Assembly: GCF_000420705.1 (NCBI RefSeq)
Contig: NZ_ATVL01000009.1
Location: 372,001-436,000, forward strand
Source of the DNA: Hymenobacter norwichensis DSM 15439
GTDB taxonomy: Bacteria > Bacteroidota > Bacteroidia > Cytophagales > Hymenobacteraceae
DNA length: 64,000 nt
Reading direction: 5' to 3'
Below, piece after piece: positions 42,495 to 51,180 of this stretch. The notes under the pieces are model-generated. The model saw only the letters and a list, made by a program, of their open reading frames with translations. It did not search any database and had not been told where the DNA came from. The number at the start of each line of letters is the position of its first letter. Within the stretch, counting starts at the first letter, position 1. The position numbers and the translations under genes are program-made.

Positions 42495-44741
42495 TTATTC
42501 CCCGCGTAGCTTCTTGAAGTACAGGGAAGCTAGGCGTAACTTGAAGTAGTCGTACTTCTCGCGCAGGTGGTCGAACAAATCACGGAGCATAGGGCTGTTG
42601 CCAAGCTGGGCCTGCGCGGTTTGGATTTCGGCTAAGTCGCTCGGAGTCAAGAAGTCGGCAATACGAAGGTCACCACCTTTGGCGTACACGTTGGTAAGGT
42701 GGGTTTGCACCGTGGATACTGTTAGGCCACGCCGCTCGGCAATGGCCTCTACGCTAAGGCCCATGCGATGCAACTGAAAGGAAGTGTCCATAGTGCTGCC
42801 GGCTTCGGTTTTGGGCTCGCGCTTGCGGGACATTGGGGCGGGGCCGGCATCATCGGGGTCGAAACTATCAGGAAGGTCGTCGGTGTCATCGAGGGCGGCG
42901 GGGTTGCCGCCGTGGGCCAGGATTTCTTTAATGAACACTTCCCCGAAGTTCTCGAACTTCTTCATGCCTACCCCGGAAATACCCAGCATGGCCACGCGCG
43001 AAACCGGCCGTTCGTTGGCCATTTCCTGGAGCGTGGCATCGGTGAAGATAACGTACGGCGGCACGTTCTGCTCGTCGGCAATGCGCTTGCGCAGGTTGCG
43101 CAGGGCCTCGAATAGCCGTACTTCCGGCGAGACAGGTGCGGTAGTGGAAACCGCAGCCTTGCGGCCCCGCTTAGGCTTCTCGGCTTTCTCGGCGGGCTGA
43201 AACTTCTTGAGTGCCAGTGTACGCTGCCCTTGCAATACGTCGCGGCCTAGCTCTGTGATTTTCAGCGCGTAGCCTTCCTCGTAGGCAATGTACAAGAGGC
43301 CGTCATTGAGCATCTGGTGCACGTAGCTGTACCAGTCGAGGTAGGGGAGGTCGGAGCCGGCGCCGTAGGTTTTAATTTGGTCGTAGCCGCCGCTAAGCAC
43401 GGCCTGGTTGCGCATGCCGCGCAGCACGTCAATCAGCAGGCCGATGCTGGCCCGCTCACGCATACGCACCACCGCCGACAAGGCTTTCTGGGCAATCAAA
43501 GAGCCGTCGAAAGTGGTGGGTGGGTTGCGGCAGATGTCGCAGTTGCCGCAGTCCTGGGTGAGGGTTTCGCCGAAGTAGTTGAGCAGAATCTTGCGGCGGC
43601 AGCTGGCGGCCTCGGCAAACTGCTGCATGCGCTCCAGCTTGGTGAGGTTGAGCTGGGTAAGCTGCGGATTCTCTTTGGTTAACATCTCGCGCAGCTGCAA
43701 CACGTCGGCGAAGCTGTAGAACAGCACGGCCGTAGCCGGCGAACCGTCTCTGCCCCCGCGGCCAATTTCCTGGTAGTAGCCTTCGATGTTCTTGGGCAGA
43801 TTGTAGTGCATCACCCATCGCACGTTGCTCTTGTCGATGCCCATGCCGAAGGCAATGGTGGCCACAATCACCTGTAAATCATCTTTCAAGAAGCCTTCCT
43901 GCACGGCCGCCCGCTGATTGGGCGTTATGCCGGCGTGGTAGAAACCGGCTTTCAAGCCCTTGGCCTGTAGCTTCTGAGTGAGGGTTTCGCACTGCTTGCG
44001 CGAGAGACAATACACGATGCCCGATTCGCCGGGGTGGCGCTCAATAAAGTCGAGGATGCCGCCTACGCGGTCCTGGCCGGGACGCACAATCAGGTTGAGG
44101 TTAGGCCGGTCGAAACTGGACAGGAATACCTGTGGGTCGTGCAGGCGCAGCTGCTGCTGAATGTCGCGCTGGGTGAGGCGGTCGGCGGTGGCAGTTAGGG
44201 CAATAATGGGCGTGTTGGGAAACTGCTCCCGCAACACGCGCAGTTGGGTGTACTCGGGCCGGAAATCGTGACCCCACGACGAAATACAGTGCGCCTCATC
44301 AATGGCGAACATGCTCACCCGTAGCCGCTGCAAAAACTGAATGAAGCCCTGGGAAAGCAGCTTCTCCGGCGATACGTACAGCAGCTTCAGGTAGCCGTTG
44401 GCGCAGTCCGAGCAAATGGCATTCTGCTCACTCTGGCTCACGCTGCTATTGATGTATTCGGCCGATATGCCGTTGGCTTTCAGCGCTTCCACCTGGTCCT
44501 TCATTAGGGCAATAAGCGGCGAAACGACCACACACACGCCCTCCGATACCACGGCCGGCACCTGAAAACACACTGATTTACCACCGCCTGTGGGCATGAG
44601 CACCACCGTGTCGCGCCCGCTCAGGATGCTCTGGATGATGTCTTCCTGCATGGGCCGGAAGGTATCATAACCATAGTATTTCTTGAGGACGCGACGAGCA
44701 GATTCGAGCGTAGGAGCGAGGGGTTCGGCAGCAAATAACAT
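42495..44741 (-). CDS. recQ: ATP-dependent DNA helicase RecQ
   Basis: 748 residues. The helicase core has Walker A TGGGKS (near residue 52) and DEAH (near residue 148), and a family zinc site in CRRKILLNYFGETLTQDCGNCDIC (four cysteines). RQC and HRDC domains follow, and a long C-terminal tail (about residues 640-748) with a helix-turn-helix-like repeat is typical of the larger RecQ proteins of Bacteroidota. It unwinds DNA in recombination and repair. The S24 repressor gene lies downstream, 167 nt away. Confidence 0.95.
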   Translation of the reverse strand: MLFAAEPLAPTLESARRVLKKYYGYDTFRPMQEDIIQSILSGRDTVVLMPTGGGKSVCFQVPAVVSEGVCVVVSPLIALMKDQVEALKANGISAEYINSSVSQSEQNAICSDCANGYLKLLYVSPEKLLSQGFIQFLQRLRVSMFAIDEAHCISSWGHDFRPEYTQLRVLREQFPNTPIIALTATADRLTQRDIQQQLRLHDPQVFLSSFDRPNLNLIVRPGQDRVGGILDFIERHPGESGIVYCLSRKQCETLTQKLQAKGLKAGFYHAGITPNQRAAVQEGFLKDDLQVIVATIAFGMGIDKSNVRWVMHYNLPKNIEGYYQEIGRGGRDGSPATAVLFYSFADVLQLREMLTKENPQLTQLNLTKLERMQQFAEAASCRRKILLNYFGETLTQDCGNCDICRNPPTTFDGSLIAQKALSAVVRMRERASIGLLIDVLRGMRNQAVLSGGYDQIKTYGAGSDLPYLDWYSYVHQMLNDGLLYIAYEEGYALKITELGRDVLQGQRTLALKKFQPAEKAEKPKRGRKAAVSTTAPVSPEVRLFEALRNLRKRIADEQNVPPYVIFTDATLQEMANERPVSRVAMLGISGVGMKKFENFGEVFIKEILAHGGNPAALDDTDDLPDSFDPDDAGPAPMSRKREPKTEAGSTMDTSFQLHRMGLSVEAIAERRGLTVSTVQTHLTNVYAKGGDLRIADFLTPSDLAEIQTAQAQLGNSPMLRDLFDHLREKYDYFKLRLASLYFKKLRGE

Positions 44742-44845
44742 TCGGTAAAAATACGATGCTAAAGAAGGACTTGAAAGCTGAATGTAAACACCACCCGGCA
44801 GAAAAGGTGCACTATTTAAGTGAAATCAAGCACGACTATATAGGC

Positions 44846-44873
44846 TTGGCCCGCGTACAACCACGTAGATTTT
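44846..44873 (+). promoter_or_regulatory. Candidate promoter of the copper-binding protein gene
   Basis: TTG at 44846-44848, a 17-nt spacer and TAGATTTT at 44866-44873 (close to TAnnTTTG). The start codon is 25 nt downstream. Confidence 0.5.
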
Positions 44874-44898
44874 ACTGTTCACCTTAACTTTTCTAGCT

Positions 44899-45249
44899 AT
44901 GACTCAGCCCACGCCTTCCGCAACTCAAAACCAAACCGTACTCGACGCGCTGAATGCCTGCGTGGCTGCCTGCGAAAACTGTGCTACCGCCTGCCTGCAC
45001 GAAGAGCACGTTAAGCACATGGTTGGCTGCGTGCTCCTCGACCGGGACTGCGCCGACATCTGCGCCCTGACGGCCCGCTTCGTAGCCCGTAACTCGCCCC
45101 ACGCCAAGCACATCATGCGTGAGTGTATTGAGCTATGTCAGCTCTGCCACAACGAATGCGCCAAGCACAACGACACTCATTGCCAACTGTGTGCCGCCGC
45201 CTGCAAAGCTTGTTTGGAAGCCTGTAAGGCCCACTTAGAGAGTAACTGA
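44899..45249 (+). CDS. Four-helix bundle copper-binding protein (Csp-like)
   Basis: A 116-residue protein with sixteen cysteines, in the helical CxxxC spacing of the DUF326/Csp group (NACVAACENCATAC, ADICAL, ECIELCQLCHNEC, CQLCAAACKACLEAC). In the Csp proteins these cysteines line the core of a four-helix bundle that stores many Cu(I) ions. No export signal is seen, so it would be cytosolic, like Csp3-type copper stores. It is monocistronic and ends before a long hairpin. Confidence 0.9.
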   Translation: MTQPTPSATQNQTVLDALNACVAACENCATACLHEEHVKHMVGCVLLDRDCADICALTARFVARNSPHAKHIMRECIELCQLCHNECAKHNDTHCQLCAAACKACLEACKAHLESN

Positions 45250-45256
45250 GCACTGA

Positions 45257-45314
45257 AGTAGCTGAGCAAGTCGTTTATCTGGCACAGCCTTCAAAAACGA
45301 CTTGTTCAGTTACT
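45257..45314. terminator. Bidirectional terminator between the copper-protein gene and the YihY gene
   Basis: AGTAGCTGAGCAAGTCGTTT pairs, 18 of 20, with AAACGACTTGTTCAGTTACT. The genes converge on this site. Confidence 0.65.
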
Positions 45315-45330
45315 TGCTTGCTTGCCGAAG

Positions 45331-46251
45331 CTAGTCTTCGATATCAACCAACCGGTAGCGCACGGCGGATTTCTTGGGCTTGATATCGATGCCCTTATAA
45401 TGGGCGTAGGCCTTGGTGAAACAGGCGCCGAAATAAAAAATCATGGCCGAGTAGAACACGAACAGCAGCACCAGTACCACGCTGGAAGCTGCTCCATAAA
45501 TAGGCCCCAAGTTGCTGGGTACCAGCAGCCGGCCTAGCACAAACTCGCCCAAGTCGATGAGGACGGCGGTGAGGGCCGCGCCACGCACCACGGCCCGCCA
45601 CGGCACTTTCGCGCTGCTCAGGTTGCGGAACGTAACGCCAAACCACGCTGCCAGAATCAGAATGGAGGTAAGCTGGCTGAAAAACAGAAATAGGTAGTAG
45701 CCCACGTTGCTGTCAAAGTCGCGCACGTAGTCGGCCACAAAGGCAATGGCGGCGTCGGTTAGGAAAGTCAGCAGAGATAAAAGGCCCGTAGCTACCAGTA
45801 CGCCCAAGGAACGAGCCCGCTCGTGTAGTGCTTTATCGAAGCGCCCCCCACTACGCCGCGGCCGAATCTGCCAGAGCTGGTTGAGGGAGTGCTGAATAAC
45901 CACGAACAGCGTGGTAGCAATGAACAATAGAAACGCAAAGCCCAGCCATGTAACCAGTGGGCTGCGCTGCACATTGGTTACGTTGCGCAGAATCTGCTCC
46001 ACCAACTCGGCCGCCGAAGTGCCCAACAATCCCGAGAGCTTGGCCAATAGCAATGCCCGCACCGTTGAGGTTGGGTATACGGCCCCGAGCACCTGAATCA
46101 GGATGAGCACGATGGGGGGTAACGCAAACGTGGTGAAAAACGCCGTAGCCGCACCTAGTCGGAGTGGGTCGTTGGCGGTTAGCTCGCGGGCAGCCCGGCG
46201 CAGTAAAATCAGAGTGTCCAGGAAAATCCGGCGACGGGTTGGGTGCGGCAC
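45331..46251 (-). CDS. YihY/BrkB family membrane protein
   Basis: 306 residues with six membrane helices; RLGAATAFFTTFALPPIVLILIQ near residue 27, YGAASSVVLVLLFVFYSAMIFYFGACFTKAYA near residue 260 are family marks (written here in short form). The function is unknown. It was once thought to be an RNase (RNase BN), but that was disproved for the E. coli protein. The start is GTG at 46251. Divergent from the DUF2062 gene. Confidence 0.9.
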   Translation of the reverse strand: MPHPTRRRIFLDTLILLRRAARELTANDPLRLGAATAFFTTFALPPIVLILIQVLGAVYPTSTVRALLLAKLSGLLGTSAAELVEQILRNVTNVQRSPLVTWLGFAFLLFIATTLFVVIQHSLNQLWQIRPRRSGGRFDKALHERARSLGVLVATGLLSLLTFLTDAAIAFVADYVRDFDSNVGYYLFLFFSQLTSILILAAWFGVTFRNLSSAKVPWRAVVRGAALTAVLIDLGEFVLGRLLVPSNLGPIYGAASSVVLVLLFVFYSAMIFYFGACFTKAYAHYKGIDIKPKKSAVRYRLVDIED

Positions 46252-46413
46252 GTGTACTTTTGTGGTCAGCCTTGCGTAGATGTAGTACTTTGTTGGATGA
46301 GGCCTAACGGCCAGCGCCGCATAGGTGGTGCGCGCAACGAAACTCTAGATTGAAAACAGGCTGCGAAGATAGCGCCCTCGCGCCGTATCCACCGCTGTTT
46401 GTAGCACTTACCT

Positions 46414-46944
46414 GTGTCGACTTCACCTGCTCCCGTTCCTGCACCGCCCGTAGATCCTGTCACCCCGCCTAGCTGGTGGCGTCGGCGTGTAGTCGAGCCG
46501 GTGCTTACTATTCTTCGCCAAGGCCTTACGCCAAAGCAACTTTCCTTGACAGTGGCCCTGGGCGTAGTGTTTGGCTTGGTGCCGATACTGGGCATCACCA
46601 CCTTGCTTGGCACGGCTACGGCGGTGCGGTTACGCCTCAATGTTGCGGCTTTGCTGCTTGTCAGCCACCTGATGAGCCCGGTGCAGTTGCTGCTGATTAT
46701 CCCGCTGATGAAGCTGGGTGCCAAGCTCATAGGCAGCAACGAAGGGCCCGAACTAACCCTTGAGAAACTCAAGCACCTGTTTGCCACTGATTGGCAAGAG
46801 GCGCTCCATTTACTGTGGCACGCCGGCCTGGGGGCACTGCTGATTTGGGCCGTAGCTTCCGTGCCGCTGGCGCTGCTACTGAACTTCGGGCTGCGTCCCC
46901 TGTTTCGGCGGCTATTAGCCCGGCAGGGAGTAGTTACTGAGTAG
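46414..46944 (+). CDS. DUF2062 membrane protein
   Basis: 176 residues with DUF2062 features: LTPKQLSLTVALGVVFGLVPILGITT near residue 38 (shown in part), AVRLRLNVAALLLVSHLMSPVQLLLIIPLMKLG near residue 70, and two membrane helices near the end. The family has no known function in isolation, but sometimes occurs with glycosyltransferases. The start is GTG at 46414, giving MSTSPAPVPAPPVDP, a short polar tail. The gene ends close to a strong hairpin that also serves the SseB gene. Confidence 0.85.
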   Translation: MSTSPAPVPAPPVDPVTPPSWWRRRVVEPVLTILRQGLTPKQLSLTVALGVVFGLVPILGITTLLGTATAVRLRLNVAALLLVSHLMSPVQLLLIIPLMKLGAKLIGSNEGPELTLEKLKHLFATDWQEALHLLWHAGLGALLIWAVASVPLALLLNFGLRPLFRRLLARQGVVTE

Positions 46945-47001
46945 CATAGTCAGTAAGTGAGAAATATGGAAGCACGTCTTTCCTGCAAACCTCAAATCCG
47001 G

Positions 47002-47054
47002 TACAAACAACAAGCCCTTAACTCCTCACTGGAGTTAAGGGCTTGTTGTTTGTA
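47002..47054. terminator. Bidirectional terminator after the DUF2062 gene
   Basis: A perfect 24-bp stem (TACAAACAACAAGCCC... and its complement) around TCACT. It lies between convergent genes. Confidence 0.75.
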
Positions 47055-47075
47055 GCCACTGAGTGGAATACTCCG

Positions 47076-48044
47076 CTAAGCGGTTGCTCGCTGATAGAAT
47101 GGCTCTTGCTGCTCGAAATACTGGTTGATAGGCTCCTCGGAAGCAGGATTGAGCACCATCATGTCTACGAACTGGTAGCCTTCAATTTTGCCTTCAATAA
47201 CCGGCCCCAGCTCTTGCAGGAATTCGGCCTGCTGTTCTTCGGTCTGGAAGGCCAGCAGCAAGCGAGGCAATTCAGGACTGTTTTCAATACGCATTTCGGC
47301 TAGAAATGCTTTTTCCACGAATACGTGCTCGGCGCAGAATTCACTCAGGGCGTCCAGTAGCGCAGTTGGAGCTTCGGCGGGTGGGCCTAGCTGTACGGGC
47401 ACCTGGTCGGCACCCTCGGCGGGCGGGGTGGTTAGGTCGCTGGCCAGCAGCTCCTGTATCTCCTGTGAGGTCAGGAGCTTGCCAGCGGGGGAGAAGGGGT
47501 TCAGCACGCAGTCGGTGGCCTGTACCATCTGAAGCAGGTCGAGGCCGCGCACTCGGATAAACGCCACGCTGTCGGCGGGCATGCCACCTTCAAAAATGCG
47601 CTCCGGTGCCGTGAACAGTGGAATCTTGCCGTCGTTGAGAACTTGCAGCTGAATTTCCATACCAGGCGTTATTTCAATCTCGCCGCCTGCTTCGCCTTCT
47701 TTTGGCAGCGTTACGGCCATCAGCGGCTCGTGCAACAATGCCTGATAGAAAGCAGGCCGTACATTGGGCTCATTAACGGCGCGCATCAGCAACTCTTCCA
47801 GAATATTGCTTGGCGGGAAAGGGAAGTTCGGCATGGGAGGCTGCCCGTAGGCTGGCTCCGGAATGAGCGGCATAGCCGGCATTGGGGGAGCAGTTTCCTC
47901 GACCGGCAAGGTATAATTGGAGCCCTTGTAGCGGGGGCCAGCAGGAGCAGCGGAAGCAGGAGTAGAAGTAGGTGCAGCGTTAGGAGCAGCCGGTGTGGTT
48001 TCCGGTGTTTCAGGCTTCTTTTTCAGGAAATCAAACAGACCCAT
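47076..48044 (-). CDS. SseB family protein
   Basis: 322 residues. After a short N-terminal leader (GLFDFLKKKPETPE) and an Ala/Pro/Thr-rich linker (about residues 15-75) come the SseB-like N domain (about residues 85-195, ILEELLMRAVNEPNVRPAFYQALL, given in part) and the SseB C-terminal domain (about residues 225-322, ALSEFCAEHVFVEKAFLAEMR). SseB proteins were found as a factor for serine sensitivity in E. coli; their role is not clear. Cytosolic. Its 5' region is next to a GTGA-octamer repeat. Confidence 0.87.
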   Translation of the reverse strand: MGLFDFLKKKPETPETTPAAPNAAPTSTPASAAPAGPRYKGSNYTLPVEETAPPMPAMPLIPEPAYGQPPMPNFPFPPSNILEELLMRAVNEPNVRPAFYQALLHEPLMAVTLPKEGEAGGEIEITPGMEIQLQVLNDGKIPLFTAPERIFEGGMPADSVAFIRVRGLDLLQMVQATDCVLNPFSPAGKLLTSQEIQELLASDLTTPPAEGADQVPVQLGPPAEAPTALLDALSEFCAEHVFVEKAFLAEMRIENSPELPRLLLAFQTEEQQAEFLQELGPVIEGKIEGYQFVDMMVLNPASEEPINQYFEQQEPFYQRATA

Positions 48045-48084
48045 AGGAATACGAAAAGTGAAGGTGCAAGCTAACTAAGGTAAG

Positions 48085-48181
48085 TGAGACGGTGAAATTG
48101 TGAAGTGGTGAAATTGTGAGGTTAACGTTCAGGCTGCGCAATTCAGGCCAGCAGAACGTCAACCTCACTACTTCACCACTT
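48085..48181. repeat. GTGA-octamer palindrome, copy 2
   Basis: The left arm is a series of octamers beginning GTGA (GTGAAATT, GTGAAGTG, GTGAAATT, GTGAGGTT) followed by AACGTTC. After a loop the right arm GAACGTCAACCTCACTAC... returns the octamers in reverse complement, with about 4 mismatches. It ends within two bases of the cytochrome stop. Same architecture as 10846-10959. Confidence 0.8.
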
Positions 48182-48617
48182 ACCGGATGATGCTGCCGTT
48201 GCAGGGCGCTAGCAACTCCGATATTTCCCGCACGGTGTAAGGTGGGTTGTGGTTGCCCCAGCTTTGTTGCACGAAGTTCAGCAGGTTGGCAATGTCGGCG
48301 TCGGTGAGGTCGGTTTTGTGGCCGGGCATCACCTGGTTGTACTCGATACCATTGACTACAATGGGGCCATTGAGGCCCTGGCGAATCAGGCAGGGCAGCT
48401 CGTTGCGGTGCTTTACCAGGTAGTCGGAAGCGGCAACGGGTGGGATGAGGCGACGTAGGCCTTCGCCCTGTTCACCGTGGCAGCTAGAACAGTGGGTTTG
48501 GTAGAGCTTGGCTCCTTCGTTCTGCTTGTTGGAAAAGCAGCCGCCGACACTGATAGCCAGCAGCCCACTGGCCGCGGCCGCGGCGCTGGCCCGCAGCAAA
48601 GAAGGCAGCCAACTCAT
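48180..48617 (-). CDS. Cytochrome c lipoprotein
   Basis: 145 residues. The N-terminus LRASAAAAASGLLAISVGGC is a lipoprotein signal with the acylated Cys near residue 27. The mono-heme motif is CSSCH (near residue 43), followed by Met in NQVMPGHKTDLTDADI as the sixth ligand. It probably moves electrons in the periplasm, possibly to a cytochrome oxidase. It overlaps the SCO gene by four bases (ATGA), so the two are translationally coupled. Confidence 0.92.
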   Translation of the reverse strand: MSWLPSLLRASAAAAASGLLAISVGGCFSNKQNEGAKLYQTHCSSCHGEQGEGLRRLIPPVAASDYLVKHRNELPCLIRQGLNGPIVVNGIEYNQVMPGHKTDLTDADIANLLNFVQQSWGNHNPPYTVREISELLAPCNGSIIR

Positions 48618-49297
48618 TTGGCGGCGGTTTGCTTGGCTTCGGCTTCCTCTTTCAGCAAGATTGGCAACTCATGAATGAGCAAATCCACCTGGCTTTTTTC
48701 CATCCCGTCGTAGATGCCGCGCACCCGCCGCTTGGAGTCGATCAGGGCGAAGGTGCCGCTGTGCGCGAAGCCACCTTGCACCGTTCTGTCCACTTGCGCG
48801 CCTGTCATGTAAGCGCGGGCTAGGTTGAAGATAGTGTCGTGCGGCGCGGTAGCAAAGTGCCAGCGCGAGGCGTCCTTGATGCCCAGCCGCTCGGCATAGT
48901 CGCGCAGCACCGGAATAGAGTCGTGGGCCGGGTCGATGGTGTGGCTCAAGAACAGCACATTGGGGTTGTCCTTGTAAGCCTCATACACGCGCAGCAGCTC
49001 GCTCTGCATTTTAGGGCAGATGCTGGGGCAGGTGGCAAAAAAGAAGTCGGTGACGTAGACCTTGCCGGCAAAGGTCTGGTTGTTAATTGTTTTGCCTTCC
49101 TGGTTGGTCAGCGTGAAGCTAGGAATCGGGTCGGGCAGAGTATCAGAGGGGCTGGTAGGGGCGGTGCGCTTCAACCCCAGAATCGACAGGCGTTCTTCTT
49201 GAGAGGGAGTGGTTTCGGAGCAACCAAACAGGCCCAGCCCAGCGGTGAGCAGCAAGCTTACAAACAGAACGGGTACGCGAAAAAAGAAATGAGCCAT
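48614..49297 (-). CDS. SCO family copper chaperone
   Basis: 227 residues from the ATG at 49297. An N-terminal anchor (FRVPVLFVSLLLTAGLGLFGC) with a lipobox cysteine holds it at the membrane. The thioredoxin-like domain has the copper motif CPSIC (near residue 93) and the distant His in FAHSGTF. SCO proteins deliver copper to the CuA site of cytochrome oxidase. An ATG at 49324 would add nine residues. It overlaps the cytochrome gene downstream and follows the small lipoprotein gene by four bases. Confidence 0.93.
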   Translation of the reverse strand: MAHFFFRVPVLFVSLLLTAGLGLFGCSETTPSQEERLSILGLKRTAPTSPSDTLPDPIPSFTLTNQEGKTINNQTFAGKVYVTDFFFATCPSICPKMQSELLRVYEAYKDNPNVLFLSHTIDPAHDSIPVLRDYAERLGIKDASRWHFATAPHDTIFNLARAYMTGAQVDRTVQGGFAHSGTFALIDSKRRVRGIYDGMEKSQVDLLIHELPILLKEEAEAKQTAAK

Positions 49298-49301
49298 TGC
49301 G

Positions 49302-49721
49302 TTATTGAGTGGAAGTAGTGCCAACGGTCTGTACGAATAACCGCGCCGAGTCGAGACTAGTGCGAAACAAGCCGGCCACCGAATCGATTTTTTTCTGTTG
49401 GCTGGCGAAGTAGCTGAGGCGCTGGTCTAGGGCTACAGTGTCGGCGGGCTTGTGGTAGCGGTGCATCCAGTCCATCATGGCGGCATCAGCCGAGAGCAGG
49501 GTGCGGCGGCGGCGGCCGGCGGCCACGGTATCGGGGCCGGGCGTTTTCTGAATCTGCTGGCGCAGAATGGTGAGCTGGTCCATTTGAGCCATCAGCTCGT
49601 CGTGGCGGGCCAGCATGGCTTTTTCTGCCGCTTCGGCTTTCTGCTCGTCGCTTTGTAAAGAAAGGCAGGCGGGCAGGCTGGCTAGCAAAAGGACAAGCAA
49701 CAGGTAGGGGAGCTTTTTCAC
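49302..49721 (-). CDS. Small lipoprotein upstream of the SCO gene
   Basis: 139 residues. MKKLPYLLLVLLLASLPAC is a lipoprotein signal. The remainder is mostly helical and charged (DEQKAEAAEKAMLARHDELMAQMDQL), suggesting a coiled coil. Not recognised, but it is the first gene of the operon with SCO and the cytochrome, so a role in oxidase assembly or electron transport is plausible. The start is GTG at 49721, and TACCTTTG ends five bases upstream, so a leaderless mRNA is likely. Confidence 0.75.
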   Translation of the reverse strand: MKKLPYLLLVLLLASLPACLSLQSDEQKAEAAEKAMLARHDELMAQMDQLTILRQQIQKTPGPDTVAAGRRRRTLLSADAAMMDWMHRYHKPADTVALDQRLSYFASQQKKIDSVAGLFRTSLDSARLFVQTVGTTSTQ

Positions 49722-49726
49722 GGCCG

Positions 49727-49734
49727 CAAAGGTA
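49727..49734 (-). promoter_or_regulatory. -7 element of the SCO operon
   Basis: TACCTTTG, an exact TAnnTTTG, five bases before the GTG of the first gene. Confidence 0.5.
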
Positions 49735-50032
49735 GGGCCTGGTTGCCGGCTGGCCTTGGCTGAGGGTGAAATTGCCCTCAGATTGATACCCTAGCAACTG
49801 TTGCCGTTTGGGAGTGGCAGAGGCTGTAGCCAGCACATCTGGCAAAGAGGCCTTTCTCTTAACGCCAACAGGACCGGACGAATATGCCCCCTCATTCCGT
49901 GAGAATATACCTCTGACTTTCACGTGTAAGCCCCTATACTTGCGGCAGCTTGGCCGCAGACTTCTTTGTTGGAGAGCAAGTCAAGTTACTACTGCTCCTA
50001 TCCGCTTACCCTCCTTTCCCACCCGTTCCGTT
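49735..50032. other. Divergent intergenic region before the carbohydrate cluster
   Basis: About 300 nt between the SCO operon and the GH105 gene. TATACTTG at 49934-49941 is close to TAnnTTTG and may serve the GH105 gene (leader about 90 nt). No operator palindrome was found. Confidence 0.3.
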
Positions 50033-51151
50033 ATGCGCATCTCCTTTCGTTGGCTGGCCGGCGGCCTACTGCTGGCCCTTGGCTGCTCCGGTACCGCTGA
50101 AGCCCAATCATTATCTAAGGCCGACCAGGCAGTTTTCAAGCCGAAGTACATCAAGAAGCAGCTGTTGAGCGCCACCAAGTGGCAACTGGCGCACCCCAAG
50201 CACAAAATCACCGACTGGACCAACGGAGCCTTCTACTCCGGCGTGTTTGCGGCCTACGAAACCACCAAGTCCCAGTTGATTCTGGACTCGCTCATGGCTA
50301 TGGGCAACCGCACCCAGTGGCAGCCCGACCAACGCTACGACCACGCCGACGACATCGTTATCTGCCAGACCTACCTGAACCTGTACCGCCTCAAAAAAGA
50401 CCGGCGCATGATACAGCCGACGCTAGATGTAGTAGAGAAATTCAGGACCGTGCCCGGTAAGGAAGTGCAGAATCATGGCATTGCCTGGTGGTGGTGCGAC
50501 GCCCTGTTTATGGGGCCGCCGGTGCTCGTGAAGCTGGGTTTGATTGAAAACAAGCCGGAGTACCTTACCCTCAGCGACACGCTGTATCAGCAAACCTACC
50601 GCCGCCTGTTCAACCATCAGCAGCACCTGTTTTCGCGCGATGCCAGCTACCTCTGGAATGCCGCGGGCGAAGGCAAAAAGGAAAGCAACGGCCAGCAGAT
50701 TTTCTGGAGCCGGGGCAATGGCTGGGTGATGGGTGGCTTGGTGCAGGTATTGCAGGAACTGCGCCCAAACCATCCCACGCGCAGCTTCTACCTGGAGTTG
50801 TTCAAGGAAATGAGTGCGCGCCTCATCCAGCTTCAGCAGCCCGACGGCCTGTGGCGCTCCAGCCTGCTCGACCCGGCCGCGTATCCGGGCGGTGAGGCTT
50901 CGGGCTCGGGCTTCGACTGCTACGCCCTGGCCTGGGGCATCAACCAAGGTATCCTCGACAAAGCCACCTACCTGCCTGCGGTGCAGAAAGCCTGGATTGG
51001 CCTCAATAAGTGTGTGTCGCCGGAAGGCCGGGTAGGGTGGGTGCAGCCCATTGGTGCCGACCCGCGCCGCGACTTTTCGGCGGAAAGCTGGGAGGTGTAC
51101 GGCACCGGCGCGTTTCTGCTAGCGGGCTCCGAGGTAATCAAGTTGAAGTAG
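50033..51151 (+). CDS. Glycoside hydrolase family 88/105 unsaturated uronyl hydrolase
   Basis: 372 residues. A signal peptide (MRISFRWLAGGLLLALGC, with a possible lipobox cysteine) is followed by an (alpha/alpha)6 barrel. GH105 marks include DWTNGAFYSGVFAAYET (near residue 60), DDIVICQTYLNLY, and SRGNGWVMGGLVQVL. Such enzymes remove the unsaturated uronic acid left at the non-reducing end by pectate, rhamnogalacturonan or ulvan lyases. The ATG at 50033 gives the signal; a longer in-frame version from 49808 is rejected. First gene of the carbohydrate cluster; the next starts 30 nt after. Confidence 0.92.
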   Translation: MRISFRWLAGGLLLALGCSGTAEAQSLSKADQAVFKPKYIKKQLLSATKWQLAHPKHKITDWTNGAFYSGVFAAYETTKSQLILDSLMAMGNRTQWQPDQRYDHADDIVICQTYLNLYRLKKDRRMIQPTLDVVEKFRTVPGKEVQNHGIAWWWCDALFMGPPVLVKLGLIENKPEYLTLSDTLYQQTYRRLFNHQQHLFSRDASYLWNAAGEGKKESNGQQIFWSRGNGWVMGGLVQVLQELRPNHPTRSFYLELFKEMSARLIQLQQPDGLWRSSLLDPAAYPGGEASGSGFDCYALAWGINQGILDKATYLPAVQKAWIGLNKCVSPEGRVGWVQPIGADPRRDFSAESWEVYGTGAFLLAGSEVIKLK

Positions 51152-51180
51152 CAGCGCTGTCACGCAATCAGATATATAGT

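Noticed and set aside
46266..46787. Minus-strand frame opposite the DUF2062 gene
   Set aside because: The plus-strand frame matches a known family with membrane helices; the antisense frame does not.
49808..50032. Longer version of the GH105 protein
   Set aside because: The added residues precede a clear signal peptide starting at 50033.
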